Below, one piece after another: positions 25,683 through 32,399 of a DNA stretch of 32,399 bases (positions are counted from its first letter, which is position 1; each line of letters opens with the position of its first letter). The DNA is from Alphaproteobacteria bacterium. Its GTDB lineage: Bacteria; Pseudomonadota; Alphaproteobacteria; UBA6615. The stretch lies in NCBI GenBank assembly GCA_003230015.1, contig QIGO01000198.1, positions 1 to 32,399 of the forward strand, in the 5' to 3' direction. The translations under genes and the position numbers were made by a program. Below the pieces are notes generated by a model. It searched no databases, was not told where the DNA came from, and was given only the letters and a program-made list of their open reading frames with translations.

Positions 25683-26612
25683 TTAACTCTCGGTTCGGTC
25701 TTCATGGCACAGGTGGCGCACGATTTTTGCAAACTCGTTTGCCGGCGGGTTGGCGGCGAAACCGCTTCGGGTTACGATGCCGGCCCTGCGTTTCCATGAC
25801 GCGCCTGCGACGGGTAGGGGGGCGATTCCTTTCAGGGCCATGGCTTTGAGATGGCGGACTTCATGGAAACTGAGATAGTTCGAACCGGCGGTTCCGCACA
25901 ATAGTGTCAGTTTGAACCGGGTCAGTTCAGCGGTTTCGATAATCGCGTCGGGCGGTGGTAAACCGGCGGCGCGGAATATGGTCTCAAGCCGGCGCGCCAA
26001 ATAGGCTGTTGGGCCCGGCAAAATCCATGGATAGTCGAGAAGGTCCTTCAGTTGTATCTGGGACTTGCGGCGCAGAGGGTGCCGGCGATCGGCAACAACT
26101 TGGTATTCGTCGACAAGAAGTGGGGTGCAGGTTAAATCGGGTTCGTCGACGCCTTCCGGGATTGCGGTCAGGACCAGGTCGAGAGGGGTTTCGCGCAGGG
26201 CGTCGCGCAAGGTGCCGTCGACGCCGCCATGGATATGCAAACGCACGTCGGGAAAATCGCGCCGAAAGAGGTGCACGGCTTGCGGAACGATCTCGATCAA
26301 CCAAATTTCTCCGGCGCCAATGCGGACAACACCCGCCCGACCTTCGCGCAATGCCTCGAGTTCATTGGTGGCGTCGGCCATGGTCGAGCGTACCGTGCGG
26401 GCGTGGCGCAGGAAGGACTGGCCGAACGCCGTGAGTGCGACGCCGCGTGCCCCGCGCATGAACAGGGTCGTACCCGTCTCGTCCTCTAGCCGTCGAATGG
26501 CCTTTGTCAGGGCCGGTTGTGACAGGTCGAGTTGTTTGGCTGCTGCGGTCAAACTGCCGGTTTCAACAACAGCTAGAAAGTAGCCAATCGTGCGAATCTC
26601 CACAATAGACAT
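25683..26612 (-). CDS. LysR-family transcriptional regulator
   Basis: The 309-residue protein has the LysR layout: an N-terminal winged helix-turn-helix (about 18-40: SLTAAAKQLDLSQPALTKAI) and a C-terminal periplasmic-binding-like effector domain (about 90-300). It is divergent from the sulfatase gene with 148 bp between starts, the classic LysR arrangement. It probably senses a ligand and controls the sulfatase and transporter genes as well as itself. The first 54 residues are 44/54 identical by my count to a truncated LysR remnant at 31942-32103, and the similarity continues upstream of both start codons. A 13 bp run of alternating AT lies just past its stop. Confidence 0.93.
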   Translation of the reverse strand: MSIVEIRTIGYFLAVVETGSLTAAAKQLDLSQPALTKAIRRLEDETGTTLFMRGARGVALTAFGQSFLRHARTVRSTMADATNELEALREGRAGVVRIGAGEIWLIEIVPQAVHLFRRDFPDVRLHIHGGVDGTLRDALRETPLDLVLTAIPEGVDEPDLTCTPLLVDEYQVVADRRHPLRRKSQIQLKDLLDYPWILPGPTAYLARRLETIFRAAGLPPPDAIIETAELTRFKLTLLCGTAGSNYLSFHEVRHLKAMALKGIAPLPVAGASWKRRAGIVTRSGFAANPPANEFAKIVRHLCHEDRTES

Positions 26613-26665
26613 TCCATATGGTTATGTCATGGTTAACTAATAGCTGTAGATGAGATGAGAGGCAA
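26451..26665. repeat. 215 bp direct repeat, left copy (LysR 5' end plus operator region)
   Basis: This segment aligns without gaps to 31942-32156 at a constant offset of 5491 bp. It covers the first 54 codons of the intact LysR gene and about 53 bp upstream of its start. The coding part is more conserved than the upstream part, where I count 37 of 54 matches. Confidence 0.85.
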
Positions 26666-26760
26666 CCCACTATAGTCCAATACCCGCGATGGAATACCTG
26701 ACAAGGGGCCTGGACGGGCCGCACCCGCGGCAGGGCGCAAGAACGGGGCGAAGCAACTGC
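26613..26760. promoter_or_regulatory. Divergent LysR/sulfatase promoter-operator region
   Basis: This is the 148 bp gap between the divergent LysR and sulfatase genes. TGGTTATG (26619-26626) and TAGCTGT (26641-26647) are conserved at the matching positions upstream of the LysR remnant at 32103. They are the best candidates for the regulator's binding half-sites. No strong -35/-10 pair was assigned. Confidence 0.4.
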
Positions 26761-28236
26761 ATGAATTCCCCTCCAAACGTTCTTTTTCTATTCTCCGATC
26801 AGCATTGCCAATCCGTAGCCGGTTGTTATGGCGACTTCGTTGCGGAAACACCCAATTTGGACCGGCTTGCCGCCGCCGGCGTTGTATTCGACAATTGCTA
26901 CACACCGTCGCCAATCTGTACGCCTGCCCGGATGTCGATGTTGACCGCTCGGTATCCTTATCGCCAACAAGTTTGGACGAATGAGGATATGCTGGCGTCG
27001 GATATTCCGGCATTCCCTCACGCCCTCGGTGCTGCGGGCTATAGACCTGTTTTGGCGGGGCGGCTTCATGCGCTTGGGCCAGACCAATTCCACGGGTATG
27101 TTGAACGTCATATTGGTGATCACGCGCCAAACTGGCCGGGTGGGCCAGGGCATGACCTTGGTATCTTGCGCGGCACCAATAACCCAACCAGCGAAAGTAT
27201 TAAGATGTCGGGCGCGGGGCAAAGCGCTTATGAACTACTTGACGAAGCAACCCGTGATGCCGCGATTGAGCAACTCCGCACATTTGCTGATGAGCAACAA
27301 AACGGTGGGACCGAACCATTCTCTCTAACCGTGGGATTCATGTTGCCCCATCCACCCTATGTCGCCAGGGAAGCTGATTACCGACGATTTGAGGGCAAGG
27401 TCGCGCCGCCGCGTATCCCTGCACAAGATGCTGAATCATGCCATCCATTTTTGCGATATTGGCGCGACGAAAGGGGGGTTGACGATTTTCTTCCCGAAGA
27501 TTGCACGCGCGCCAAAACTGCATATTACGGTTTGACGTACCGGCTCGACTGTATGCTCGGAAAGGTCCTGGATACTTTGGAAGAGCTAGGGCTTACTGAC
27601 AACACGTTGGTCATTTACAGCTCGGACCATGGGGATCAAATCGGCGAACGCGGTATGTGGTGGAAACATACGTTCTGCGACCAATCCGCTAAGGTTCCAT
27701 TGGTGATGTCATGGCCCGGTGTGTTGCCGGCGGGTGAACGGCGGGAACAGGTCGTTGATCTACTTGACGTCACGGCAACAATACTTGACGCAGCCGCCGC
27801 ACCGGAACTACCAAATAGCAATGGCCGTAGTTTCCTTGGCGTTGCCAAGGACTCAGTTGCGCCCTGGAGAAACCGGGTGTTCTCGGAATATTGTATGGAT
27901 GCGGGTAGCAATTTCACGAACGGCCGATCGATTCAGCAGCGCATGGTACGCGACGGTCCGTGGAAATTGATCTACTACGCCGGGTACCCGAGCCAACTGT
28001 TCGATCTTTCCGAAGACCCTGACGAGTTGAATGATCGAGCAGCCGATCCTGCCTGTAGGTCAATCCTCCAAACGTTGACAGAAGCTGTGCTCGCCGACTG
28101 GGACCCGGAATTTATCGCAAGACGAATGGAGAGCCGCGCCGCGGAGAAGAACTTAATTACCCGATGGGTAAGAAGGACTGTTCCGGCGGATGTCATTCGC
28201 TGGGCAATAAAGCCGGAACAGAATCGCCTGGACTGA
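26761..28236 (+). CDS. Sulfatase (alkaline-phosphatase superfamily)
   Basis: The 491-residue protein is a type I sulfatase. It has the metal-binding start NVLFLFSDQH with D13, and the CxPxR maturation motif as CTPAR (53-57), where C53 is converted to formylglycine. It also has GRLHALGPDQFHGYVER, a segment typical of the choline-sulfatase-like branch, and YSSDHGDQIGERGMWWK (about 285-301). It hydrolyses a sulfate ester. No signal peptide is apparent, so the substrate is probably imported first. I start at the ATG at 26761, because the in-frame ATG at 26689 adds 24 residues of non-family sequence. A formylglycine-generating enzyme is not in the window. It is divergent from LysR and upstream of the tctCAB genes. 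Confidence 0.92.
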   Translation: MNSPPNVLFLFSDQHCQSVAGCYGDFVAETPNLDRLAAAGVVFDNCYTPSPICTPARMSMLTARYPYRQQVWTNEDMLASDIPAFPHALGAAGYRPVLAGRLHALGPDQFHGYVERHIGDHAPNWPGGPGHDLGILRGTNNPTSESIKMSGAGQSAYELLDEATRDAAIEQLRTFADEQQNGGTEPFSLTVGFMLPHPPYVAREADYRRFEGKVAPPRIPAQDAESCHPFLRYWRDERGVDDFLPEDCTRAKTAYYGLTYRLDCMLGKVLDTLEELGLTDNTLVIYSSDHGDQIGERGMWWKHTFCDQSAKVPLVMSWPGVLPAGERREQVVDLLDVTATILDAAAAPELPNSNGRSFLGVAKDSVAPWRNRVFSEYCMDAGSNFTNGRSIQQRMVRDGPWKLIYYAGYPSQLFDLSEDPDELNDRAADPACRSILQTLTEAVLADWDPEFIARRMESRAAEKNLITRWVRRTVPADVIRWAIKPEQNRLD

Positions 28237-28250
28237 GAGAACAGGACCGC

Positions 28251-28331
28251 ATGTTCGACTGGCGCCGCGTATTAGACATAACCGAGGAGGCAATATGGTT
28301 CGTCGCTTGGGCCATGAACCGTATTTTATAG
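28251..28331 (+). other. Possible small ORF(s) between sulfatase and tctC
   Basis: The 192 bp gap between the sulfatase and tctC genes holds an ATG-started ORF of 26 codons (28251-28331). A second ORF of 17 codons overlaps it in another frame (28295-28348) and is preceded by a strong GAGGAGG about 5 bp upstream. The well-placed ribosome site suggests translation of the second one, possibly as a leader peptide or as a decayed gene end. Neither resembles a family I know. Confidence 0.25.
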
Positions 28332-28428
28332 AATCAATCGTTCACTAAACCCGGTACGCGACCGTCATCGAAGAGATCATGCGTTGCGACTACCTGGAAA
28401 TACCGCCACTTGAAAGGGAGGAAAGAAA

Positions 28429-29385
28429 ATGAGATCGACGTTAAAATACGGCATGGTAATATTCGCAACGATCTCCGCTATGTTTTCCGTGTCGGCGATG
28501 GCGCAGGAATACCCTAGCCAGCCTATCAAGATAATTGTTCCGGCCGGGGCTGGTGGTGGGACGGACGTATTGGTTCGGACTATCCAGCCATATCTTGAGG
28601 AAGAACTTGGGGCCGAAATTGTCGTTATTAATGTGCCAGGGAGTGGATCGGTTGCCGGCAGCCGACGCGTCAAAGATGCTGAGCCAGACGGTTATACGAT
28701 TCTGGTCAATCATACGACACTGCTAACAGCGATGGCCACGGAAAAAGCGGATTTTGGCCTTGAGGATTTTATCGTTTCTGCCATTGCAATTGAAGTACCG
28801 CTTGTTGTCGTTGTTCCCGATGAGTCGCCGGTCGATAATTTGGCAGACCTTTGGACGCTTGCGAAAACGCCGGATAGACCATTGATCGCTGGTGTTAACC
28901 TCGGAGCCGTAAACCATTTTTCTCTTCTAATGGTCGAAGACGCTTTTGATGATGTGGCGTTCCGTTATGTGCAAACAGGCGGTGGGGCGAAGACCTCAGC
29001 AGCGTTGCTTGGTAATCGTATCGATGTGGGTGTCTTGGCGGGTTCCGAGGCAAAATCCCTCTTTGAATCCGGCGACATTAAAATAATCGCAGCGTTGACG
29101 GAGAGCCGAATTCCGTATTTACCCGACGTGGCGACGGCTGTAGAGCAGGACGTTAACGCGGTACTGGGGGCCAAGTATTCCTGGTTTATGCCTGCTGGTA
29201 CCGCCGATGACAGAGTAGAGGTTTTTTCGAAAGGGCTGCGCGATGTGCTGGAAAACACGCCAGAGCTGAGATCGACTTTCGAAGAACGTGGTTTTATTCT
29301 GACGCTCATGTCAGGGCCAGATGCTACAGTTCAAAACAGTGCCCTTATGTCTAGACTGAATGACATTGCGGCGACCCTACAATAG
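28429..29385 (+). CDS. tctC: Tripartite tricarboxylate transporter substrate-binding protein (TctC/Bug family)
   Basis: The 318-residue exported protein has a signal peptide cleaved near SAMAQ (about residue 25). It carries the TctC/Bug hallmarks: YPSQPIKIIVPAGAGGGTD (about 27-45), which forms the carboxylate-binding loop, VPGSGSVAGS, and PDGYTILV. Proteins of this family capture a dicarboxylate, tricarboxylate or aromatic acid in the periplasm and deliver it to TctA/TctB. A strong GGGAGG precedes the ATG at 28429. It is the first of three transporter genes (C-A-B) downstream of the sulfatase gene, so its ligand may be a sulfated or desulfated organic acid. That link is inferred from position. 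Confidence 0.93.
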   Translation: MRSTLKYGMVIFATISAMFSVSAMAQEYPSQPIKIIVPAGAGGGTDVLVRTIQPYLEEELGAEIVVINVPGSGSVAGSRRVKDAEPDGYTILVNHTTLLTAMATEKADFGLEDFIVSAIAIEVPLVVVVPDESPVDNLADLWTLAKTPDRPLIAGVNLGAVNHFSLLMVEDAFDDVAFRYVQTGGGAKTSAALLGNRIDVGVLAGSEAKSLFESGDIKIIAALTESRIPYLPDVATAVEQDVNAVLGAKYSWFMPAGTADDRVEVFSKGLRDVLENTPELRSTFEERGFILTLMSGPDATVQNSALMSRLNDIAATLQ

Positions 29386-29437
29386 CAGACTCGCGGGGGG
29401 GAGCGCGAGGGGGATGGTCATATAGGAGGAAGTTGAC

Positions 29438-30904
29438 GTGTGGACGTCGATGTTTGTGGTCTTTGACGCGTTGACTTTCTTCTACATCGTTCTTGGGGTT
29501 GTTCTCGGCATTGTCGTGGGCGCGATTCCCGGACTTACCGCGAGTATGTTGATTGCCTTGACGCTACCCCTAACGTTTTCGATGGGGGCGATTGATGCAA
29601 TATCGTTGCTGGTTGCGATGTATGTCGGTGGCGCTGCGGGGTCTCTTATAACCGCAATTTTGATTCGCATGCCTGGTACACCGGCTTCGGTGATGACGAC
29701 TCTGGATGGCTATCCGATGACCCAAAAGGGTCTCGCTGGCTTGGCGCTTAGCCTGGGGATCGGGGCCAGTTTTATGGGGAGTGTCATATCCTGGGTATTT
29801 CTGATCCTTTTGGCACGTCCACTTAGCGAACTAGCGGTAAATTTCACAGATTTTGATTTTTTTGCCATGGTTGTAATGGCGCTATTTCTAATCGTTCTTC
29901 TAAGCAAGGGAAATATGCTTAAGGGGCTTATCGCGGGGCTCTTGGGCGTTTTGGTCGCGCTGCCCGGTATTGATCCGATTGGCGGAAACTATAGGTTTAC
30001 ATTTGGGGTCGTGGCTCTGCGGGACGGGTTTGCTTTACTGCCTGTACTTGTCGGCCTATTTGCCGGTAGCCAAATATTGAACGAGCTAATATGCCCGAGC
30101 GAAAGTAGTGGGTTAGCGGGCGCTCAGAAGACACAGGCGAGTGTGAGGCTCCGCCGAAGGGATTTGCAGCGCCACTGGGGTACCGTGCTGCGGTCGTCGG
30201 TAATTGGTACTTGGATTGGTATACTGCCTGGTGTCGGGGCAAATATAGGCTCGGCCGTGGCCTACTCGGTTGCCAAGACATTCTCCTCTACACCTGAGGA
30301 ATTTGGAAATGGTTGCGAGGAGGGCGTTGTTGCATCGGAGTCGGCCAACAACGCAACGGTCGGCGGGGCCCTGGTTCCCCTCATTTCCCTGGGCATCCCG
30401 GGAAGTATAGTTGATGCGTTGCTGTTGGGTGGGCTCATCATACATGGGCTGCAACCGGGCCCGAATCTGTTTCGTAACAGTCCAGATTTTGTCTATGCGA
30501 TATTTGGTACGATGCTATTGGCCAGCGTCTTGATGCTTATTGTTATGTATTTTACAACGGCTTGGATCGCGAAGATTGCGATGGTTCCGCCGAAGTTTCT
30601 ACTACCGGCGTTAGTGGTCCTTTCCATCGTCGGGTCATTTACCCTCGCGAACAATTGGACAAACGTAGTAGTTATGCTTGCTTTTTCAGTTGTTGGTTTC
30701 TTCCTTGAGCGAAACAACTATTCCCTGGCACCGTTCGTCATAGGTCTCGTGCTGGCGCCGATTGCGGAAACATCGTTTCGAGCTGCGACCATGTACACGG
30801 ACGGCCAAATGGTTCCTCTTATATTTACGTTGGTGCCGATGGTCAGTGTGGCGCTGACCATCGTAATGACTGTTTTTATGTTTCGCGTGAATAGAGATGT
30901 CTGA
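29438..30904 (+). CDS. tctA: Tripartite tricarboxylate transporter large permease subunit
   Basis: The 488-residue membrane protein has about ten to twelve hydrophobic helices and the TctA signatures: VVGAIPGLTASMLIALTLPLT in the first third, the matching GILPGVGANIGSAVAY in the middle, and SANNATVGGALVPLISLGIPGS. It forms the translocation pathway, probably driven by a proton or sodium gradient. The start is a GTG at 29438 with AGGAGGA at a good distance; no closer ATG fits the family N-terminus. The last 8 bp overlap the tctB start, implying translational coupling. It lies 52 bp after tctC. Confidence 0.93.
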   Translation: MWTSMFVVFDALTFFYIVLGVVLGIVVGAIPGLTASMLIALTLPLTFSMGAIDAISLLVAMYVGGAAGSLITAILIRMPGTPASVMTTLDGYPMTQKGLAGLALSLGIGASFMGSVISWVFLILLARPLSELAVNFTDFDFFAMVVMALFLIVLLSKGNMLKGLIAGLLGVLVALPGIDPIGGNYRFTFGVVALRDGFALLPVLVGLFAGSQILNELICPSESSGLAGAQKTQASVRLRRRDLQRHWGTVLRSSVIGTWIGILPGVGANIGSAVAYSVAKTFSSTPEEFGNGCEEGVVASESANNATVGGALVPLISLGIPGSIVDALLLGGLIIHGLQPGPNLFRNSPDFVYAIFGTMLLASVLMLIVMYFTTAWIAKIAMVPPKFLLPALVVLSIVGSFTLANNWTNVVVMLAFSVVGFFLERNNYSLAPFVIGLVLAPIAETSFRAATMYTDGQMVPLIFTLVPMVSVALTIVMTVFMFRVNRDV

Positions 30905-31418
30905 GCGTTCTAAAGGGCCTATGTTCAGTTGGAGGACGTTTCTTTTAGTTGCCCGAGGGCTGTATGTTGAATTAGCTATTCTGGCCGTTTGTGGGGCGAT
31001 AATATCGGAAACGGGAAAGACAAGCGGGCCGGTCTTTGATGTTGTTGGGCCGGATTTTATTCCGCTATCTGTGGCCTATATGATTATTGGTCTAACGACT
31101 CTTCAAATAGGCATGCGTTTTTTGGGTGGTGCTGGTGGACCTATTTTCGTCGAACAAAGCCGTTCGCGAATTTTGAAAGCTGACTATTTTTGGGTCCTTG
31201 GGTTTTGCGTTACGACGGGCCTGTATGTTGTTGTTCTCTCAGCTCGAGTAATGCCCTATTATATGGCGACGGGTTTGTTTGTTGTTGCGACCACGGTAAT
31301 CTTGGCTCGTCGTGTTGAATGGCGGGACATATGGCGAGGGGCGGTTATTGGAATAGTACTTGGCGTTGTGTTGCAAACAATCTTCACCCAGATTCTTGTC
31401 ATTGACCTGCCGACATAG
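30897..31418 (+). CDS. tctB: Tripartite tricarboxylate transporter small permease subunit
   Basis: The 173-residue protein has four predicted transmembrane helices (about 20-42, 58-78, 97-117 and 135-165), fitting the TctB/DUF1468 family in length and topology. Its ATG at 30897 overlaps the tctA reading frame by 8 bp. With tctC and tctA it completes a three-component secondary transporter. It is the last intact gene of the cassette; the pseudogene zone follows directly. Sequence conservation in this family is low, so the call rests on topology, size and position as much as on motifs. Confidence 0.85.
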   Translation: MSERSKGPMFSWRTFLLVARGLYVELAILAVCGAIISETGKTSGPVFDVVGPDFIPLSVAYMIIGLTTLQIGMRFLGGAGGPIFVEQSRSRILKADYFWVLGFCVTTGLYVVVLSARVMPYYMATGLFVVATTVILARRVEWRDIWRGAVIGIVLGVVLQTIFTQILVIDLPT

Positions 31419-31710
31419 TGGGGCGATACTGGTGGCTCGTGCCGCCAAGTCGGTATTGACGGTGGGGGTCGCGCCGTGGGCGAAGGGAGACCAGACGATA
31501 AACATACGGCCGTCGCGTCGGCTGGCGTAATTCAGTGCACAACAGGCTGTGGCGGGCGAAAGCATCACTATGGTCACCCGAGGCGTTTTTTGTTTTCAGC
31601 TGGATGTATTTGTCGGCTTTTAGCGGAGTAGTGCGCACTGCACAGTTGGAGTGTGGATGGCTCGAATTTGGGGAAACGGTGGGCGCGGCGGTTTGCGGCT
31701 AAAAGAGGAT
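31419..31710. other. Intergenic or decayed stretch after tctB
   Basis: About 290 bp with no intact ORF I can support. Short antisense frames such as 31399-31638 read through it but have no recognised motif and no ribosome site. It adjoins the deacylase remnant on the right and may itself be decayed coding DNA. Confidence 0.4.
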
Positions 31711-31946
31711 GGAATTACCAGAGCATCGACAATCATAACCGACCTCGATTTTGACCAGGACGGTAAGCAAGTCACTAGGTGAACTTACGGCATTCGCCCG
31801 ATGATGACGCCTGGGGCATGATGCTGGTCCCGATTGCGGTTATCAAGAACGGCAGGGACCGACCGTGTTGTTGGAAGGGGGTAACCATGGGGATGGATAT
31901 GAGGGTCCTATAGTTCTAGGGCGCATGATCCGGGAGCTGGACCCGC
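31711..31946 (+). pseudogene. Frameshifted N-terminal remnant of a DoeB/AstE-like deacylase
   Basis: Three successive frames together spell the start of a succinylglutamate desuccinylase / aspartoacylase-type protein, closest to the ectoine-pathway deacetylase DoeB as I recall it. These are DLDFDQDGKQV ending at a TGA (31780), then DDDAWGMMLVPIAVIKNG from 31800, then LLEGGNHGDGYEGPIVL from 31868. The first frame break lies near 31775-31785; the second, a one-base loss, lies near 31865. The zinc motif normally reads H-G-D-E, but here the glutamate codon gives glycine, so even the repaired frame would lack a metal ligand. The remnant stops abruptly at 31941-31946, where LysR sequence on the other strand begins. 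Confidence 0.75.
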
Positions 31947-32103
31947 GCATGAACAAGGCCGACCCCGCTTCGTCCTCCAACCGGGGAATGGCTTTCGTCA
32001 AGGCCGGTTGTGTCAGGTCGAGCCGTTTCGCCGCCGCGGTCAAACTGCCGGCTTCGACAACGGCTAGGAAGTAACCAATGGTACGGATTTCCATGTGGGC
32101 CAT
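31942..32103 (-). pseudogene. Truncated LysR regulator remnant (N-terminal 54 codons)
   Basis: Reading left from the ATG at 32103, the first 54 codons encode a LysR DNA-binding domain with 44/54 identity by my count to the intact regulator at 25683-26612. After codon 54 (FMRG) the frame continues into the antisense of the deacylase remnant and has no LysR character, so the effector domain is lost. One change, Pro for Arg in AIPRLE, falls just after the recognition helix. With its upstream DNA it forms a 215 bp direct repeat with 26451-26665. It is divergent from the ABC permease gene at 32305, which it may once have controlled. Confidence 0.85.
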
Positions 32104-32156
32104 TCCAATTGGTTATGAGATATCTAGCTATTAGCTGTTGCCGGGCAAAGAGGCAA
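31942..32156. repeat. 215 bp direct repeat, right copy
   Basis: This is the gap-free partner of 26451-26665 in the same orientation, 5491 bp away. It includes the LysR remnant and about 53 bp upstream of its start, where TGGTTATG, TAGCTGT and GAGGCAA are kept. A perfect palindrome AGCTATTAGCT at 32126-32136 occurs only in this copy. Confidence 0.85.
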
Positions 32157-32304
32157 GCTGCACTATGGTTTCCGAGAACAAGAAGCCCCTGGGTAACGGT
32201 GGCAGAAACGCGCGGGGAGGGTCATCAATTTGGTCTGTCGCGCAAAATTGAGCGGGTTGCGCGGTGTTGCCTGCCTCATACCGCCGCGTGCGGGAGTTTG
32301 AGGG

Positions 32305-32399
32305 GTGCAGTACACATTCCGGTTTCGTGACGTTTGGCGGCAACAGGATTTGCTACTGGAAGGGGCGTTGCTAACCCTGCAACTGTCGGCGGTGGCGAT
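32305..32399 (+). CDS. Amino-acid ABC transporter permease, N-terminal end (partial)
   Basis: From a GTG at 32305, with GGGAG 8 bp upstream, an open frame runs to the window edge and encodes 31 residues. The segment WRQQDLLLEGALLTLQLSAV is the standard N-terminal entry of His/Glu/Gln/Arg-type polar amino-acid ABC permeases, leading into the first transmembrane helix. It is divergent from the LysR remnant, so this may be the start of an import operon that lost its own regulator. The rest of the gene lies outside the window. Confidence 0.75.
   Translation, partial: MQYTFRFRDVWRQQDLLLEGALLTLQLSAVA

Noticed and set aside
31239-31577. 112-codon minus-strand open frame across the tctB end
   Set aside because: Most of it is antisense to tctB or in decayed DNA; there is no ribosome site and no recognisable domain.
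1-32399. CRISPR array, prophage or insertion-sequence transposase
   Set aside because: I saw no regularly spaced repeats, phage structural genes or transposase frames on either strand.

Overview
The window looks like chromosomal DNA of a GC-rich alphaproteobacterium, possibly Rhodospirillales-like. This is inferred from the lytic transglycosylase / dapA / smpB neighbourhood, the M23 peptidase plus bactofilin pair, the protein families present and a CTAG-ended repeat resembling those I know from alphaproteobacteria. The species cannot be named from sequence alone.

Left part (1-16.3 kb): mostly core and housekeeping genes. In order: the end of an M23 peptidase overlapping a bactofilin; a minus-strand run of a PLP-dependent threonine/serine dehydratase-like enzyme, an alpha/beta hydrolase, a type II HAD hydrolase and a soluble lytic transglycosylase; plus-strand dapA and smpB; a small lipoprotein; a 2-oxoglutarate/Fe(II) oxygenase of the isopenicillin N synthase family; an unrecognised exported protein; metG and a divergent phosphoenolpyruvate carboxylase; a DinB-like protein, an MFS transporter and a DUF123/GIY-YIG-type protein. 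A 97-98 bp CTAG-ended repeat occurs twice, about 8.8 kb apart.

Middle part (16.3-24.5 kb): an accessory sugar-acid region. It holds two RraA-type aldolases, an SDR dehydrogenase, a mandelate-racemase-type enolase-superfamily enzyme, a uronate dehydrogenase (udh) and a PhyH-family oxygenase. Udh would oxidise a hexuronate to the aldaric lactone, the enolase-superfamily enzyme could dehydrate the aldarate, and an RraA-type aldolase could cleave the keto-deoxy product. A probable polyhydroxybutyrate-related operon (small membrane protein, patatin-like hydrolase, 3-hydroxybutyrate dehydrogenase) lies inside this region. A tRNA-Ser(UGA) gene closes it.

Right part (24.7-32.4 kb): AT-richer and mosaic. 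It holds an orphan FkbM methyltransferase, a LysR regulator divergent from a sulfatase, and a complete tripartite tricarboxylate transporter (tctC-tctA-tctB). These suggest a regulated cassette for using a sulfated organic compound, substrate unknown. To its right is a scar: a frameshifted N-terminal remnant of a DoeB/AstE-like deacylase joined tail to tail with the first 54 codons of a second LysR gene. That remnant and its upstream DNA form a gap-free ~215 bp direct repeat with the intact regulator 5.5 kb away. The window ends in the first 31 codons of an amino-acid ABC transporter permease.
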